This document shows positions 1-11,157 of a stretch of 64,000 bases of DNA, one piece after another. The notes under the pieces were generated by a model. It saw only the letters and a program-made list of their open reading frames with translations, was not told where the DNA came from and made no database searches. The translations under genes were made by a program, and so were the position numbers. Position 1 is the stretch's first letter; every line of letters starts with the position of its first letter. Location: NCBI RefSeq assembly GCF_000801105.2, contig NW_026615402.1, forward strand, positions 1 through 64,000, written 5' to 3'. The stretch comes from Raphanus sativus (Eukaryota; Streptophyta; Magnoliopsida; Brassicales; Brassicaceae).

Positions 1-580
1 ATTTTTGTAAAATTATTAATGAAATTTTACATCATAAAATATATGGTGCTTTCAAGTGTGGGTCAAAAAATTGTTTATGTTATTAATATTTGAACACAAA
101 TATTCTAAGTTGTTGATATTGTAATATTTATTATTAATAAATTAAGAAGTTTAATTATATGATGAGATTTTGGTTTAAGTCTATTCAGAATTCAAATTTT
201 TGTTTCAATTCATATTTTATGGGTTTTAGTTTGGGTTTGACTATCCGTTTAAATCATATAAAATTCTATAAACTAAAATATATAAATTTCAAATTAAAAA
301 TAAAAAAGAACAAATCACATATAAATTTTGTAATACATGAACAAGTATCTAAATTTAACATAAAATTACTTATGTTTAAATCTTTGGTTAAAACCCAATA
401 AATGTGACATATTGGATCCATCTATATATTTCATTTATTTAAAAGACTATTATATCAAATTAAATTAGTAACAAACACAAATATGATTATAAAATAAATC
501 AAATACAAACAAATAATTTTTCAAAAAAAAGATTAAAACAAAAAATATACCCGCCCTTTGAAGGGCGGGTCAAAATCTAG
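1..580 (+). mobile_element. Helitron, 3' terminal part
   Basis: Positions 549-570 form a perfect 10-bp stem (acccgccctt / aagggcgggt) with a 2-nt loop, followed 10 nt later by CTAG at 577-580 and then a T. A GC-rich hairpin just before a CTRR end with insertion before T is the diagnostic 3' terminus of plant Helitrons. The rest (1-548) is AT-rich with no convincing coding sequence; its short ORF at 159-401 has no recognisable features. The 5' end (TC after A) is probably left of the window. No Rep/helicase sequence is visible, so it is either non-autonomous or only its tail is seen. Confidence 0.8.
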
Positions 581-764
581 TTTTGTTTAATTCATTAGAA
601 AGTGTTAGCGAGAAAGTGAGGGAAAAAAATAATTTCAAAAAGACATATCTCATCTTCCATTGCGATCCTTTATATACAAACCGCAAAACTTCTCCCTGCT
701 GAGAGATTCTCTAATCCTTAAAACTAAACAACAATTTCACGAAAATTCTCAGGAACCCTGCCAG
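581..764 (+). promoter_or_regulatory. Leader/proximal promoter of the kinesin gene
   Basis: Only 184 bp separate the Helitron end from the chosen kinesin start codon. The stretch holds no strong TATA box. An open frame runs into the kinesin start from 660, but the ATG at 765 begins the sequence that resembles known CH-kinesin N-termini. Part of the promoter must therefore lie in Helitron-derived DNA. Confidence 0.4.
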
Positions 765-3700
765 ATGGAGGAGACCAATGATTTTCCCTTCTCCATAGTA
801 TCCATCGTTGAAGATGTTCTTCAACATTATAGTACCCGATCAAACGATGCCGGATTTCTATTACCGCGGAAACTCGAAGAATCTTGTGAGTTTCTCTCTC
901 CGAGATCTTATCCCCTTCGTGTTTTCATATAATGATTTTGAATTATTCCCACGTTGAAATCGCCTTTGTTAATAGATATCATGTAAACATATTTATCTTT
1001 TCATATTTGGCACGTAGCTCTAAGAAGATACGAAGCTGCTGCGTGGCTTAGAGAGACGCTCGGAGTTTCTAGCGGTAGAGACTTCCCCGCCGAACCTTCT
1101 GAAGAAGATTTTAGGCTTGGGTTGAGAAGCGGGATCGTTCTTTGTAATGTTCTTAACAAAGTTAATCCTGGCTCAGTCTCAAAGGTATCGACCCGAAACC
1201 ACATCATGTAATATTAGTTTTGTGACGTCAAGTAAACGGTTTAATCTTTTGTTTGTTTCATGGTGTTAAATAGCTAAACAACTGTATTAAACAATTGCGG
1301 ACAAACTTGCTCGGAGTTCTCCATAAGCTGTAATTTATGTTGATTATGTTCCATCGATTTTTGAATTCTGAACCGGTTTGTTTATCAACTAGTATAGTTT
1401 TGGCAGAAAATAAAGTATTAAACCTACATAGATAAGTTAAATGAAACATTGTATTGACTTTAAAAAAAAAAAAACATTGTATTGACTTATATGTAGAGAA
1501 TTAACATCTTTTTTTTTTCACAGGTTGTTGAAGCACCGGATGATGTTGCAGATGGAGCTGCACTCTCTGCTTTTCAGTACTTTGAAAACATCAGGAACTT
1601 TTTAGTTGCCGTTGAGGAAATGGGTTTGCCATCTTTTGAAGCTTCTGACATGGAGAAGGTATAAAAGACTTGAAAGAAGATATAGACTACTTGTAGCTTC
1701 TTCTTTTTAAAATCTTTGTTTTGTTTATTTTTCAGGGAGGAAAGTCTATTAGGATAGTGAACAGCATACTTGCACTTAAGTCTTATAGCGAGTGGAAACT
1801 GAAAGGTGGAACTGGTCCGTGGAGGTATGGATCCAACATGAAGAATAATTTTGGATCGAGGAAACCATTTCTGAGGAAAAGTTCAGAGCCGTTCATGTCA
1901 ACAACTCATTCATCACCTGATCAGCCTGTGTGTTCTGATCTTGGGCAAGTAAGTGACAAAGTAGAAATGTTTTGTTGATATGGCATCGGTTGTGGTGGTT
2001 AATGATAAAAGTATTTCTGTTTTACTTTGCAGGGAGATTCTAGATCCATTAACGCGCTTGTTCGATCATTTATTTCAGACAAAAAGAATGAAGACATTCC
2101 AAGTGTAAGAATTCTGCTTTTATAGTTTATTATGGTTGTGTTTGCTGAATGAAACCTTATTGATTTTTTCTTAAAGCTTCTTAGGATATATAAAAATGAT
2201 GGCTATGTATCTCCAACTGTAATAGTACCAGGAATTGTTAGCAAGACTAGTAGACACAATTTTCCAAATTCTTATTGAAAAATCTGATTTATTTATTTCT
2301 TTAATCTCCTCAGGTTATAGAGTCTGTGTTGAACAAAATTATGGAAGAAGTCCAGCAACGGTTATCAATCCAAAATGAAATGGTGAGGATAATCATGATG
2401 TCATTTTCTTCTGTCCGAGGTTCTGGTCTGGCTAGGAAGTATTAAGAAGCTTGCTTTCAAATTTTTTTCTTTTTCAGATGAAATCAAGTACAAAGCCTAT
2501 TCCAGAAGATGATTCATCATGCGAGACAGTGGAACCGTCTCAGCAGTGTGGAGTAAGACAACATGACGAAGTAGAAGAAAACATAACATCACAAGTCGTA
2601 GAAGAAAAGATTCAAAGGATAAATACTGAACACTTGGAAGAACAAGAGATTCTTCTAAACCAACAAAAGCACATCCAGGTAGCTTCCATTGTGTTGCAAG
2701 CATATTGTGAAAATGTTTTTTTTTTTTTTTTGCATCTCCTGTTAGAAGGAGTTTGAGCTTTGTTTAAATTCCTGCAGGAGTTAAAGCAAGTTCTAAACAC
2801 TACCAAAGCTGGAATGCAGTTACTGCAGAAGAAGTATCAAGAAGACTTCTTTCACCTAGGTTTCAACTCAGACCATATTCTTGCTATGTGCTTCTTCAGG
2901 CTTTAATGTTCAATTAGTGAATATATACTGTGTTTGTTACACAGGCGATCATGTAAATGGTTTAGCTCATGCGGCTACGGGATACAAAAGAGTTCTTGAA
3001 GAAAACCGCAAATTGTACAACCTAGTGCAGGACCTAAAAGGTATCTTCACTGTAAAAAAAAATCACTTGTGGCATACTTAGAGACACTCACACTTGTGTA
3101 ATTATTAGGAAACATACGGGTGTACTGTCGGGTTAGGCCGTTCTTGCCCGGGGAACCAACTGCTTTGAGTACCGTGGAACACATAGAAGAAGGGACAATC
3201 ACAATCAGAGTGCCATCAAAGTATGGGAAAGAAGGACACAAACCATTCATGTTCAACAAAGTCTTTGGTCCTTCTGCAACACAAGGTTATTTAAGTCCAT
3301 ATAATGTTTCTTTGAGTCTGTTTTTCTCTGATTAACATTACTGAATGAATAATTTGTTCTTCAGAGGAAGTGTTTTCAGACATGCAGCCTCTGGTACGGT
3401 CAGTTCTTGATGGCTACAATGTCTGCATCTTTGCTTATGGCCAAACCGGGTCCGGGAAAACTTTTACCATGGTAAAAACACTGATACAATACTTGCCGTG
3501 TGAATCAAGTTTTTAAATTACTAATTTGCCTAATACTCTAGACAGGTCCTAAGGAACTGACTGAAGAAAGCCTAGGTGTGAACTACAGGGCACTGGCTGA
3601 TCTGTTTCTTCTATCAGATCAAAGAAAAGACACAACCAGCTACGAAATCTCGGTTCAGATGCTAGAAATTTACAACGAGCAAGTCAGAGATCTACTTGCC

Positions 3701-5470
3701 ACTGATGGCCAACCTAAAAGATATCCTTTGGACTAATAATTTTTCTCACTGTCTCCTCATCTTTCAAGAACTATAACTTTTATTTTGTTTGATCCTTAAC
3801 TCCTGACCACGTTGGAGATCAGAAACAATTCTCAAAATGGAATTAACGTTCCGGAAGCAAGTCTAATGCCTGTCTCAACGACGGATGACGTTATACAGCT
3901 GATGGATCTAGGACAAATGAACCGTGCGGTGAGCTCAACAGCCATGAATGACAGAAGTAGTCGATCTCACAGCTGTGTCACCGTTCATGTTCAAGGCAGA
4001 GACCTCACGTCTGGAACTATCCTCCATGGCTCCATGCATCTGGTTGATCTCGCAGGAAGCGAGAGAGTTGACAAGTCCGAGGTGACTGGAGACAGACTGA
4101 AGGAGGCTCAACACATCAACAAGTCCCTCTCGGCTCTTGGGGATGTGATCTCTTCGCTCTCTCAGAAGACTTCTCATGTGCCTTACAGGAATAGTAAACT
4201 CACACAGCTGCTCCAGGACTCCCTCGGTAAAATACTCAAAAAAAAACCTCATCACTCGTTGCGTTTGTGTATATACAATACGTTTTTTTTAACAACTTCT
4301 GTTTGTATTGTTGTCAGGTGGATCAGCCAAGACGCTTATGTTTGTCCACATTAGTCCAGAAGCTGATACACTTGGAGAAGCTATCAGCACTCTGAATTTT
4401 GCTGAACGAGTGGGGAGTGTTGAGCTAGGCGCTGCTCGTGTGAACAAAGATAACTCAGAAGTCAAGGAGCTTAAAGAACAGGTTCTTCTTAAACCATACT
4501 CTATCACCATATATACTTTTGGTTGTGTCCCTTATCACTAATCTGATAAATGTTCTGTGGGGATTTCAGATTCTTAATCTCAAAATGGCTCTAGCAAGAA
4601 AAGGAAATGGTAATGATGCACAACCAAACCCTGAGAGAGTATCAAGAAGAAGATCACTTGAAACACCTTCCTTGCGACCCAAGCTTCCTACCAAGGGAAA
4701 CGCACTAAGCAATCTTAGGCCTCAGATTATGGATCTAAGTGGACCAGAGGTATGTATAAATGCTTTGCTTTTCTACCAGGAGCAACTGAAATTCATGACA
4801 TTTGTGTATACATGTACCAATGTGCAGGGGTTTAGTGATACTACATCTTCAAGAAGACACACCTTAGATCTCCATGAGTTAATGAGGCGGAGGCAATCAC
4901 TGAACTCAAATGAAGAGGATAGAGAATTTAAGTCAGGGGTGTGGATAGATAAGCAATCACTGTATGTTGCTCACTCACCTTCCATTTTACATGTATTTAT
5001 CTGCATCCTCATATCACTGATCTCTACGTACCATCTTTTTTTTTTTCAAATGACAGAAACGGTGGGAGACAAGACTTTGAAGTGCAGAGTATTACAGATA
5101 ACGAATCTGACGAAGGCGTAGCAAGTGATTGCTCAGATTCTGATTTGTTGTGGCGATTGAACGTTCAAGTGAATGTGCCTGGAGTTTCTAATAAACAGAG
5201 TCCAGCCAACTCCAAACCGAAGAAAGTTCAGACAAGAAGTACTAAACTCTCAGAAACCAGGTAATAATAATTATCTATAAAGTCTGATTTTATGTTATTT
5301 TGCAATAGTCTTTATTGGTTTGGTCATGAACATTTGTGTTTTCTTGTGGCAGAAGTTTGATTCCATCTCTGATCCCAGCACCAAGTAAGAGAACTCCTAA
5401 CACCGTTAGTTCTCAGCCACAGCAGCGACTAACTAAAGATGGAAAACGCAGATTAAGTTTAGGCAAGTGA
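765..5470 (+). CDS. Kinesin-14 with calponin-homology domain
   Basis: Predicted minus-end-directed microtubule motor of the plant KCH type, with an N-terminal calponin-homology domain (actin binding in this family). Exons read: 765-885, 1018-1184, 1524-1658, 1736-1948, 2033-2104, 2314-2382, 2478-2678, 2778-2859, 2945-3040, 3109-3285, 3365-3471, 3542-3720, 3811-4226, 4318-4481, 4570-4749, 4828-4961, 5057-5260, 5353-5470. They total 2,835 nt, an exact 944 codons plus stop, which supports the model. CH domain at about residues 40-165; coiled coil at about 300-430; motor from about 440 to 800 with P-loop GQTGSGKT at 470-477, switch [10 protein letters not shown], switch [10 protein letters not shown] and [18 protein letters not shown]. 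The tail is basic and Ser-rich. Length suits the family (roughly 900-1,070 aa). All splice sites are GT-AG except intron 12 (AT-AC). The exact Arabidopsis orthologue is uncertain. Confidence 0.95.
3721..3810 (+). other. U12-type AT-AC intron in the kinesin gene
   Basis: This 90-nt intron begins ATATCCTTT, matching the U12 5' splice consensus, and ends in AC. TCCTTAAC at 3793-3800 matches the U12 branch-site consensus and lies 10 nt from the 3' splice site, the spacing expected for the minor spliceosome. Joining 3720 to 3811 restores the frame as QPKRLEIRNN, the conserved motor-domain sequence. No GT-AG alternative joins these exons in frame. Confidence 0.92.
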
Positions 5471-5953
5471 ACATGTTTTTTTTTTTTGGTAAAGAATAAA
5501 ATCAAGGAGACAACAAACAAAAGATTGTTTTTTTTTTTCTATTTTGTGAATCTCAAATATACTATACTGTTTTGTGTGTACAACATTATACAAAATTACT
5601 GGAAAGAGAGGAAAATTCTAAAATCCTAAACTCCATTTATGACTTCTTGGATATTTTCAACATAACTACTTACATATAGAAGTACGATGTCCAGATTAAA
5701 CCGGCTCAATTTGATTTGGCTTTTACATTCCAAAGAAAACCGGAAAACGAATCTGAACCAAAAGCATTTTGCATTTGTTTTTCGAAATAAAAGTGGAAAA
5801 AAAAACACGATTTAGCACTAACCTGTAACCACTAGGAGACGTGGTGTAGTCAACCCACGTTTTGCAAAACCACTCAGGTTCTTAATACAAATAACACAAC
5901 TCTTTCCACAACACCGCCACTACTCCCTCTCTCTTTAATCATTGGTTGAATCA
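5471..5953. other. Intergenic: kinesin 3' flank and next gene's upstream region
   Basis: No coding sequence seen. There are two T-rich tracts (5477-5486, 5528-5537), then a stretch ending in a CT-rich leader (5917-5936) just before the start codon at 5954. Confidence 0.6.
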
Positions 5954-6592
5954 ATGACGATATTAGTATCTACCTCAAACTCTCCTAAACCTCGAATCAT
6001 GACTGAGATGAGCAAGGATTTGCCAAGGCTCGTCCCTGCATCCACGTCCACATTGTGCAAGTTTAGGGTTTCATTGTGTCAGGTGATCAAACAACCCAAG
6101 GCACCAGAGAAAACCAAAAGTAAGAACCAGAAGAAAATATACAAGAAGAAGATGGAAGAAGAGAAAGGGAAGAGAGGTTTCATCAGACCCAGGTTGGTTT
6201 TTCCTGTTAAGAAGATGACTTCTACAATTTCCGGTGCCTTCAGACGCAAGAAACAACTTAAAGGTGAAAACAGAGAACAGAGAAATGATTCTGAAAAAGA
6301 GACTACTGAAGCTGCTGAGACCGTGGCTGTTGTTAAGACAAAACCTAAGCATAATTCACTCCAGAAGAAGAGCTTTTGTGGCAGCGCAAGAACTCGACTG
6401 AAGATACTCATCTTAGGGCACAGATTGAAGACGAGAAGAAAAAGAACGAGAAGACGAAGAAGCTTAAGCGAGGGCAATGGAGGAGAGGAGCTGTGCAAGA
6501 AGAGAATACTAATGGGTGAAAGATGCAAACCGATAAACCGGTCAGGTGTTTTGAAGTATGATGGTGATGGAATTCTTGTCCCCGAGCCATGA
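5954..6592 (+). CDS. Basic Lys/Arg-rich protein of unknown function
   Basis: Single-exon reading frame of 212 aa from the ATG at 5954. I do not recognise the family with certainty. The product is strongly basic, with clusters of Lys/Arg at about residues 50-75 (KSKNQKKIYKKKMEEEKGKR), 95-105 and 155-170 (KTRRKRTRRRRS), which look like nuclear-localisation or nucleic-acid-binding stretches. It ends in a non-basic segment (KYDGDGILVPEP). No membrane segment or signal peptide. It lies 484 bp downstream of the kinesin gene on the same strand, with its own CT-rich leader. A long antisense frame over the same DNA is only a shadow of the purine-rich coding strand. An intact frame of this length in AT-rich DNA makes a real gene likely. 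Confidence 0.65.
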   Translation: MTILVSTSNSPKPRIMTEMSKDLPRLVPASTSTLCKFRVSLCQVIKQPKAPEKTKSKNQKKIYKKKMEEEKGKRGFIRPRLVFPVKKMTSTISGAFRRKKQLKGENREQRNDSEKETTEAAETVAVVKTKPKHNSLQKKSFCGSARTRLKILILGHRLKTRRKRTRRRRSLSEGNGGEELCKKRILMGERCKPINRSGVLKYDGDGILVPEP

Positions 6593-7109
6593 CAATTGTT
6601 AGTAGTCATAGTATGTTGCTTACTCACACCATTAAATAGCCAGAGTATGTTGTTGTACAAATTTTATTTCGTACCAGTTTCAGTATCTTAACTATCTTGA
6701 AACTAAGGCTACATTTGAAGATCTACTAACACTGCCTAAACCTTTTATAGATAATCCACAACAACACTAATTAACTAAGACCATTTCCAATATATTTTAC
6801 TAATTATCCCTCTAAAATAGAGATGTTGTTTGCTCCAGTGTATTTTTATATAATAGAATTGCTCAAAACATAAAGTAAAAATAGATTGCTAATTTTCCCC
6901 TACAAATAGAGAAAATAGGAATCTCTGTTTTTAAAAAGAAATAAATATCAAAGGGTTGGTGTGAATTTACCTATAATAATATCATAAAGGCAAAAATTGT
7001 AATGGGTTGAATTCTCTAGCCTGAAGGAATAATATGGAGAATTTGAGATTAAATATATGTACTATTATGAGTAAAGCCATTGTAGTTTGTTCATCTTTGT
7101 AACTGTTCT
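6593..7109. other. Intergenic, AT-rich
   Basis: No gene seen. The 3' flank of the basic-protein gene is followed by AT-rich sequence with short repeats of TCTCTAAAATAGAG type around 6810-6920, which resemble degraded MITE DNA, but no ends could be defined. Confidence 0.4.
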
Positions 7110-7670
7110 GGAGTTTGGTTGCTTGTAGAGGATGGTGACGTGTTGTTGATGTTGTTAGGACTAAGTCTTTTATTCAAGAGGTGGAAAATCTCTGGCTTTT
7201 GATTCCCTTGTTGGTTTTAGACGCCACTGATTTCCCAAATTACAATGCCTTTGGGAATTTTTTAAATAGGTTTCTAGATTTCGATATAGGTTTCATCCTT
7301 GCACAAGCTCAAGTTAAGTATTCCTAAACCGGGCTTCTAACTCTAGTGGTAAAAGGTTCACAGCTGTGAGTTCCGTCATCTGGATTCAAATCTCGGCCAC
7401 TGGGGAATTAGCATTTCGGCATCGTCAGGGACATAGAATCGACACATGGCAACATGTGACTAGTCTGGATCATTTTGGTGGGGCCAAAATACCTCTGTAT
7501 AATTCAAAAAAAAAGTTAAGTATTCCTAGGAATGAAAATGATCAGTCTTGTGTCACACCGTGGATAGACTCTGTGGTTAACCATAAACTCAAGCATCTTG
7601 ATGTTGAGTGTCATGTGAAGCGTTAGTGTTTCTTGAGGAGATTCCCTTAAGCCTTTATATATGTGACGAT
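7110..7670 (+). pseudogene. F-box/LRR (FBD-type) gene remnant split by a SINE
   Basis: Removing the SINE and one copy of its target duplication gives a continuous frame reading SSLHKLKLSIPRNENDQ and then CVTPWIDSVVNHKLKHLDVE. This is the pattern seen between the F-box and LRR parts of the large plant F-box/LRR/FBD family (PWID...HLDVEC). Upstream, around 7180-7290, further family-like sequence (DATDFPNYNAFGNFLNRFLDF) is in another frame, and downstream the frame breaks at 7624 before RFPLSLYICDDLA-like sequence needing a 1-base shift. There is no F-box or start codon. It is a fragment with several lesions. Confidence 0.6.
7327..7512 (+). mobile_element. SINE retroposon with 16-bp target duplication
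   Basis: The element is 186 bp. It has a tRNA-like head with an A-box-like segment (ctctagtggtaaaagg) and a B box (ggattcaaatc), and ends in an A-rich tail. It is flanked by the perfect direct repeat aagttaagtattccta at 7311-7326 and 7513-7528, the hallmark of LINE-driven insertion. It interrupts the F-box remnant. It has no coding capacity. Confidence 0.9.
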
Positions 7671-8109
7671 CTAGCACTTGCTGAATCATATTTTGTTGAC
7701 CGCTGCAAAATGAAATTTTAGTTATATGTTTATAATCAGATTGAGACCAAATCTTGTCGGTAACCAACAACAGTCAGGTGGTTTCAGATTATATTGTCGT
7801 TGTTTCCCTCAATTTTTCTTGATCTTTTTACCTAATTGCCAGAAGATATTTTGCTTCTTCCTCGTTTCTTTTCTATCTCTATATATCGTTTATAAACTGT
7901 AAGCTCTCGTCACTTTCTGCTTCAACATATATACATCTAAGTTTGTCCGGTAGACAGATTCACGGATCTCGGATTCAAGCCAAGTAAGTTTCTTTTCGTC
8001 TCGCTTAGGATAATTAACTGAAAATAAACTGCGTTTCACTAAGGTTTTGATATTTATCGGCTTCTTATGCCCAAGTTAATGGTCTCTTTTGTTACCCAAA
8101 AAAAAAGTA
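7671..8109. other. Intergenic; leader-like sequence before the MULE
   Basis: No reading frame of interest. 7860-7985 has the look of a plant 5' leader (pyrimidine-rich, then ggattcaagccaa followed by a donor-like gtaagt at 7984), but no downstream gene is visible because the Mutator-like element starts at 8110. 8101-8109 is the left copy of its 9-bp target duplication. Confidence 0.35.
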
Positions 8110-9518
8110 GGGGGAATTGGATAAAAGAGACACTTTAAACTTTTATTTGTCATTGTAGGATTTTTCATATTTTTGGCAATTCTGGACATATTTTACCCTT
8201 TGTCTATGAAAAAAATAGTAAACTTAGTTTTAAAAATGTAAAAAAATATAAAAACTATTGGAAACATAAATATGATAATTTCTATGTTTAAGTTATTTTT
8301 TAAAAAATAGGAAATCATATTTTATTTTACCTTCTAACCAGGTTAGAATACACATTCTGGTGATCTACTTAACCTAGAAATCGGATAATAAATTTTATAC
8401 ATAGATCTATCCAGGGTATATACTGTAAACTAAACTTTTCTGTATTTTATATCTGAGTTAGAATTTGGTACATTACAATCTAGCAAGATGCTTTCAATCT
8501 ACCTACAACTAGATAACGACATATAGCATCAACCCTATATTGTACCTTACGTAATTTTTGTGTCATAATCTCTTCTGTCTTTTACCTTATGTGACGCATA
8601 AGGAAGAATAGATTTCCTACCTGTTGTACTGTGTTATGGGTGAGGTAGGATATATATTCTAGTCAAATATGAAAAATATGGAAAGTTTTATATTTCAGTT
8701 AATATCTTTCCTAAATTTACGGTAAATCTACCATAAATCATGCACAATATCTTCTATCCCATGATCATTGAATTAACAAAAATTCAAATAAAGAAAAAAA
8801 AATTGTAGATCTGTAGTTCGAACCTACACCCACGACAGATACAAGGTATTTAACCAATAGGACACAAAGATTTTTGGTATCGTCGATACATAATTTAAAT
8901 TTAACAAATAGGTCAGTTATTCTCCCCCACACAATTCTTAACAACATTAGATTCTTTTCTTTTCACGAAGAACCTGGCACTCATGGCGAGAATAAGCGTT
9001 TGAATACAATACATGGTGTGCAGTAATTGGCACTGCACCAGAATGATCTATGAAGAATTGCTTATCATCTCAAAGGTCTACAAATACCAAATATATGACC
9101 ATTAGAAACTCTGTAAGAAAACTTAAAAACTCTTCTTGAGCCGTAAGATTTTCAGGAACCAAACCAAAGAATATTCAATCAAAATAATAGCAAAAGGTAA
9201 ACTTAATCGGGAAGAAGGTAGGATTCTCCTCAAGCCAAAATCACCATTGAAGAGCTTCGAAAGCTTAGGCAGAGAAGATCAGAGAATTAGAAAAATAATT
9301 AGGGTAAACGTGTTACTTTTTCTTGCTTTTTTTACTTTTAAAAAATAAAATAATTTATAATTAAACCAAACTATGTATTTAATTGAAAATTTAATTTAAT
9401 TAATCATGAGGGTATTATGGTATTAACATTAATATAAATCTTATTTTTCCAACTAATTAAGAAAAAATACTAGAAGGACAAACCTAGGTTGATGGTGTCT
9501 CTTTTATCCAATTACCCC
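8110..9518. mobile_element. Mutator-like element, non-autonomous
   Basis: The 1,409-bp element has near-perfect terminal inverted repeats of about 24 bp (left begins gggggaattggataaaagag; right is its complement ending in attacccc). It is flanked by the 9-bp direct repeat aaaaaagta at 8101-8109 and 9519-9527. A 9-bp duplication is typical of Mutator-superfamily transposons. No MuDR transposase frame is present. On the minus strand at about 8800-8890 a sequence with pol III box-like pieces (ttggttaaatacc, ggttcgaact) may be an older nested SINE. Confidence 0.85.
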
Positions 9519-9527
9519 AAAAAAGTA

Positions 9528-10907
9528 TTGTGCAACATTCGAGTTTTCCATTTTCACATGGGAACAACATATGTCTAAAGACCTCGACATAGCGTTGTCC
9601 CTAAATTTTTTAAAAATTAATACATATGAACATAAGCCTATAAATTCTTATTATTTTTATTAAATTTTATATGGCTTCTAAAATTTAGGGGCCCGTATAC
9701 CTTTTGTGTGTGTTCTTACTTATATATATCCACATAAGTTCCGCTGCATTCCCCAACTATTTGTTCTGTTTATACGATGTTTCAAAAGTTGATTAGTAAA
9801 CATTAGGGTAAAAACGGGGTAGCTAAAAGTTATTGCTACGATGTAAACACACGAAAATCCACCGTCCACATGTGATTGCTTGACCACAGAATGTAACATT
9901 TTATCTAAAGCTACGGTTCACGTGTAGCCGTCTAGGCCCCGTGATGACCTAACTCATCATGTGGTTCTTGATTAAGTTCGGTTGCCGAAATTATTCCCCT
10001 ATAAAAAGGAAGTGATCGTCTGATCGATCACCCTAGAAGTCTTCCGGTGTAGTGGTGAGCCTATGTTTCTCACGTCACGTGTTCATGCATATAGCTCATA
10101 TATTTCATTACCACGTAGGATCTCACATCAGATCTAATGTCAAAACGTTTTAGTTAGGCAAAATCGGAAAGATTTGAGATCTTTTGGTCTATTTTTAGTA
10201 TGTTTCTGTTTTCAAATACACTAAGATATCTATAGAAAAAGTATTATATTCAAAAAATTTAACTACATCATTCAAATTCAAGACATCCACAAGCGACCAA
10301 TGTCAATTGTATACAGGACCAACTCCGAAATCTGAGGGCTATAAATAACAAATTTTTTTTTGAAAAAGGCTTAGGGCTATAAATTGACAAACTTTTACAA
10401 TTTGGTCATCTATATTAACTGGAAACATTCTAGAAATTCAATGTTAATGTTTCACTTGAAGAACTTACTTTCTATGGTTTAAATTTCAAATGTCCATGAT
10501 GCTTTATTTACCATAAAAAAGACTTTAATATTTTTATTTATCAAGTCCAAAACTATTTTTAAGCAAAAAAAGAAAGTCCAAAACTATTTGATTTCTTTTT
10601 AAATAATTTTGTGTGAACATTATGACCAAAAAAAAAAGATTTTGTGTGCATGATTGTTGCCGACATATTGGGGATTCATCCAACGAACCAATACAGTGTT
10701 TGTTGCTTTCTTATGTCCCATCACACGAAAGACTACGCGTCACGATTCACACACAGTCCCCATAAAACGGGTCCCAGTAACTGTTCCCTTCCCTCGAGGA
10801 CTGTGAAACCCGAAGTGTCGTGACTTCGTGTCCAGATTCATCACGGTGTCTGATTATTGCGACCTGACACGCTACGGTTATCGATCCGGTTCAGTCGCTC
10901 TAAAATA
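9528..10907. other. Intergenic, no gene seen
   Basis: AT-rich DNA without coding potential. 10000-10085 contains a TATA-like ctataaaaag and a short tRNA-head-like piece (ggtgtagtggtgagcc) with no matching B box, so no tRNA is called. 10660-10860 is less AT-rich but shows no frame of interest. Confidence 0.5.
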
Positions 10908-11155
10908 CTCCCTCTGTTCCATATTACTTGATGTTTTAACTCAATGCACAAATATTAAGGAAAACTATTTTTTATTTAAAATATTACTAAATTACAATTT
11001 AAAACTAATTTATTTAATTATAAATAGAAATAATAAAAATTCAATTGGTTACACAGTTTTTGATAAAATTAAAGTTACATAAATTTGTGCAAACATCATC
11101 TATTATGAAACAACAAAATTTCTCTAAAACATCAAGTATATTGAAACGGAGGGAA
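10908..11155. mobile_element. Stowaway-type MITE (Tc1/mariner)
   Basis: The 248-bp element has terminal inverted repeats ctccctctgttcc at the left and gaaacggagggaa at the right. TA dinucleotides flank both sides (10906-10907 and 11156-11157). The termini and TA target are characteristic of Stowaway MITEs. The interior is AT-rich and non-coding; a short open frame across its left part is not a gene. Confidence 0.9.
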
Positions 11156-11157
11156 TA

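Noticed and set aside
6079..6660. 193-codon minus-strand open frame
   Set aside because: It is the antisense shadow of the purine-rich basic-protein gene, with Phe/Leu/Ser-rich low-complexity translation.
10036..10085. tRNA-like head (ggtgtagtggtgagcc) after a TATA-like sequence
   Set aside because: No B box or acceptor stem follows, so no tRNA can be folded from it.
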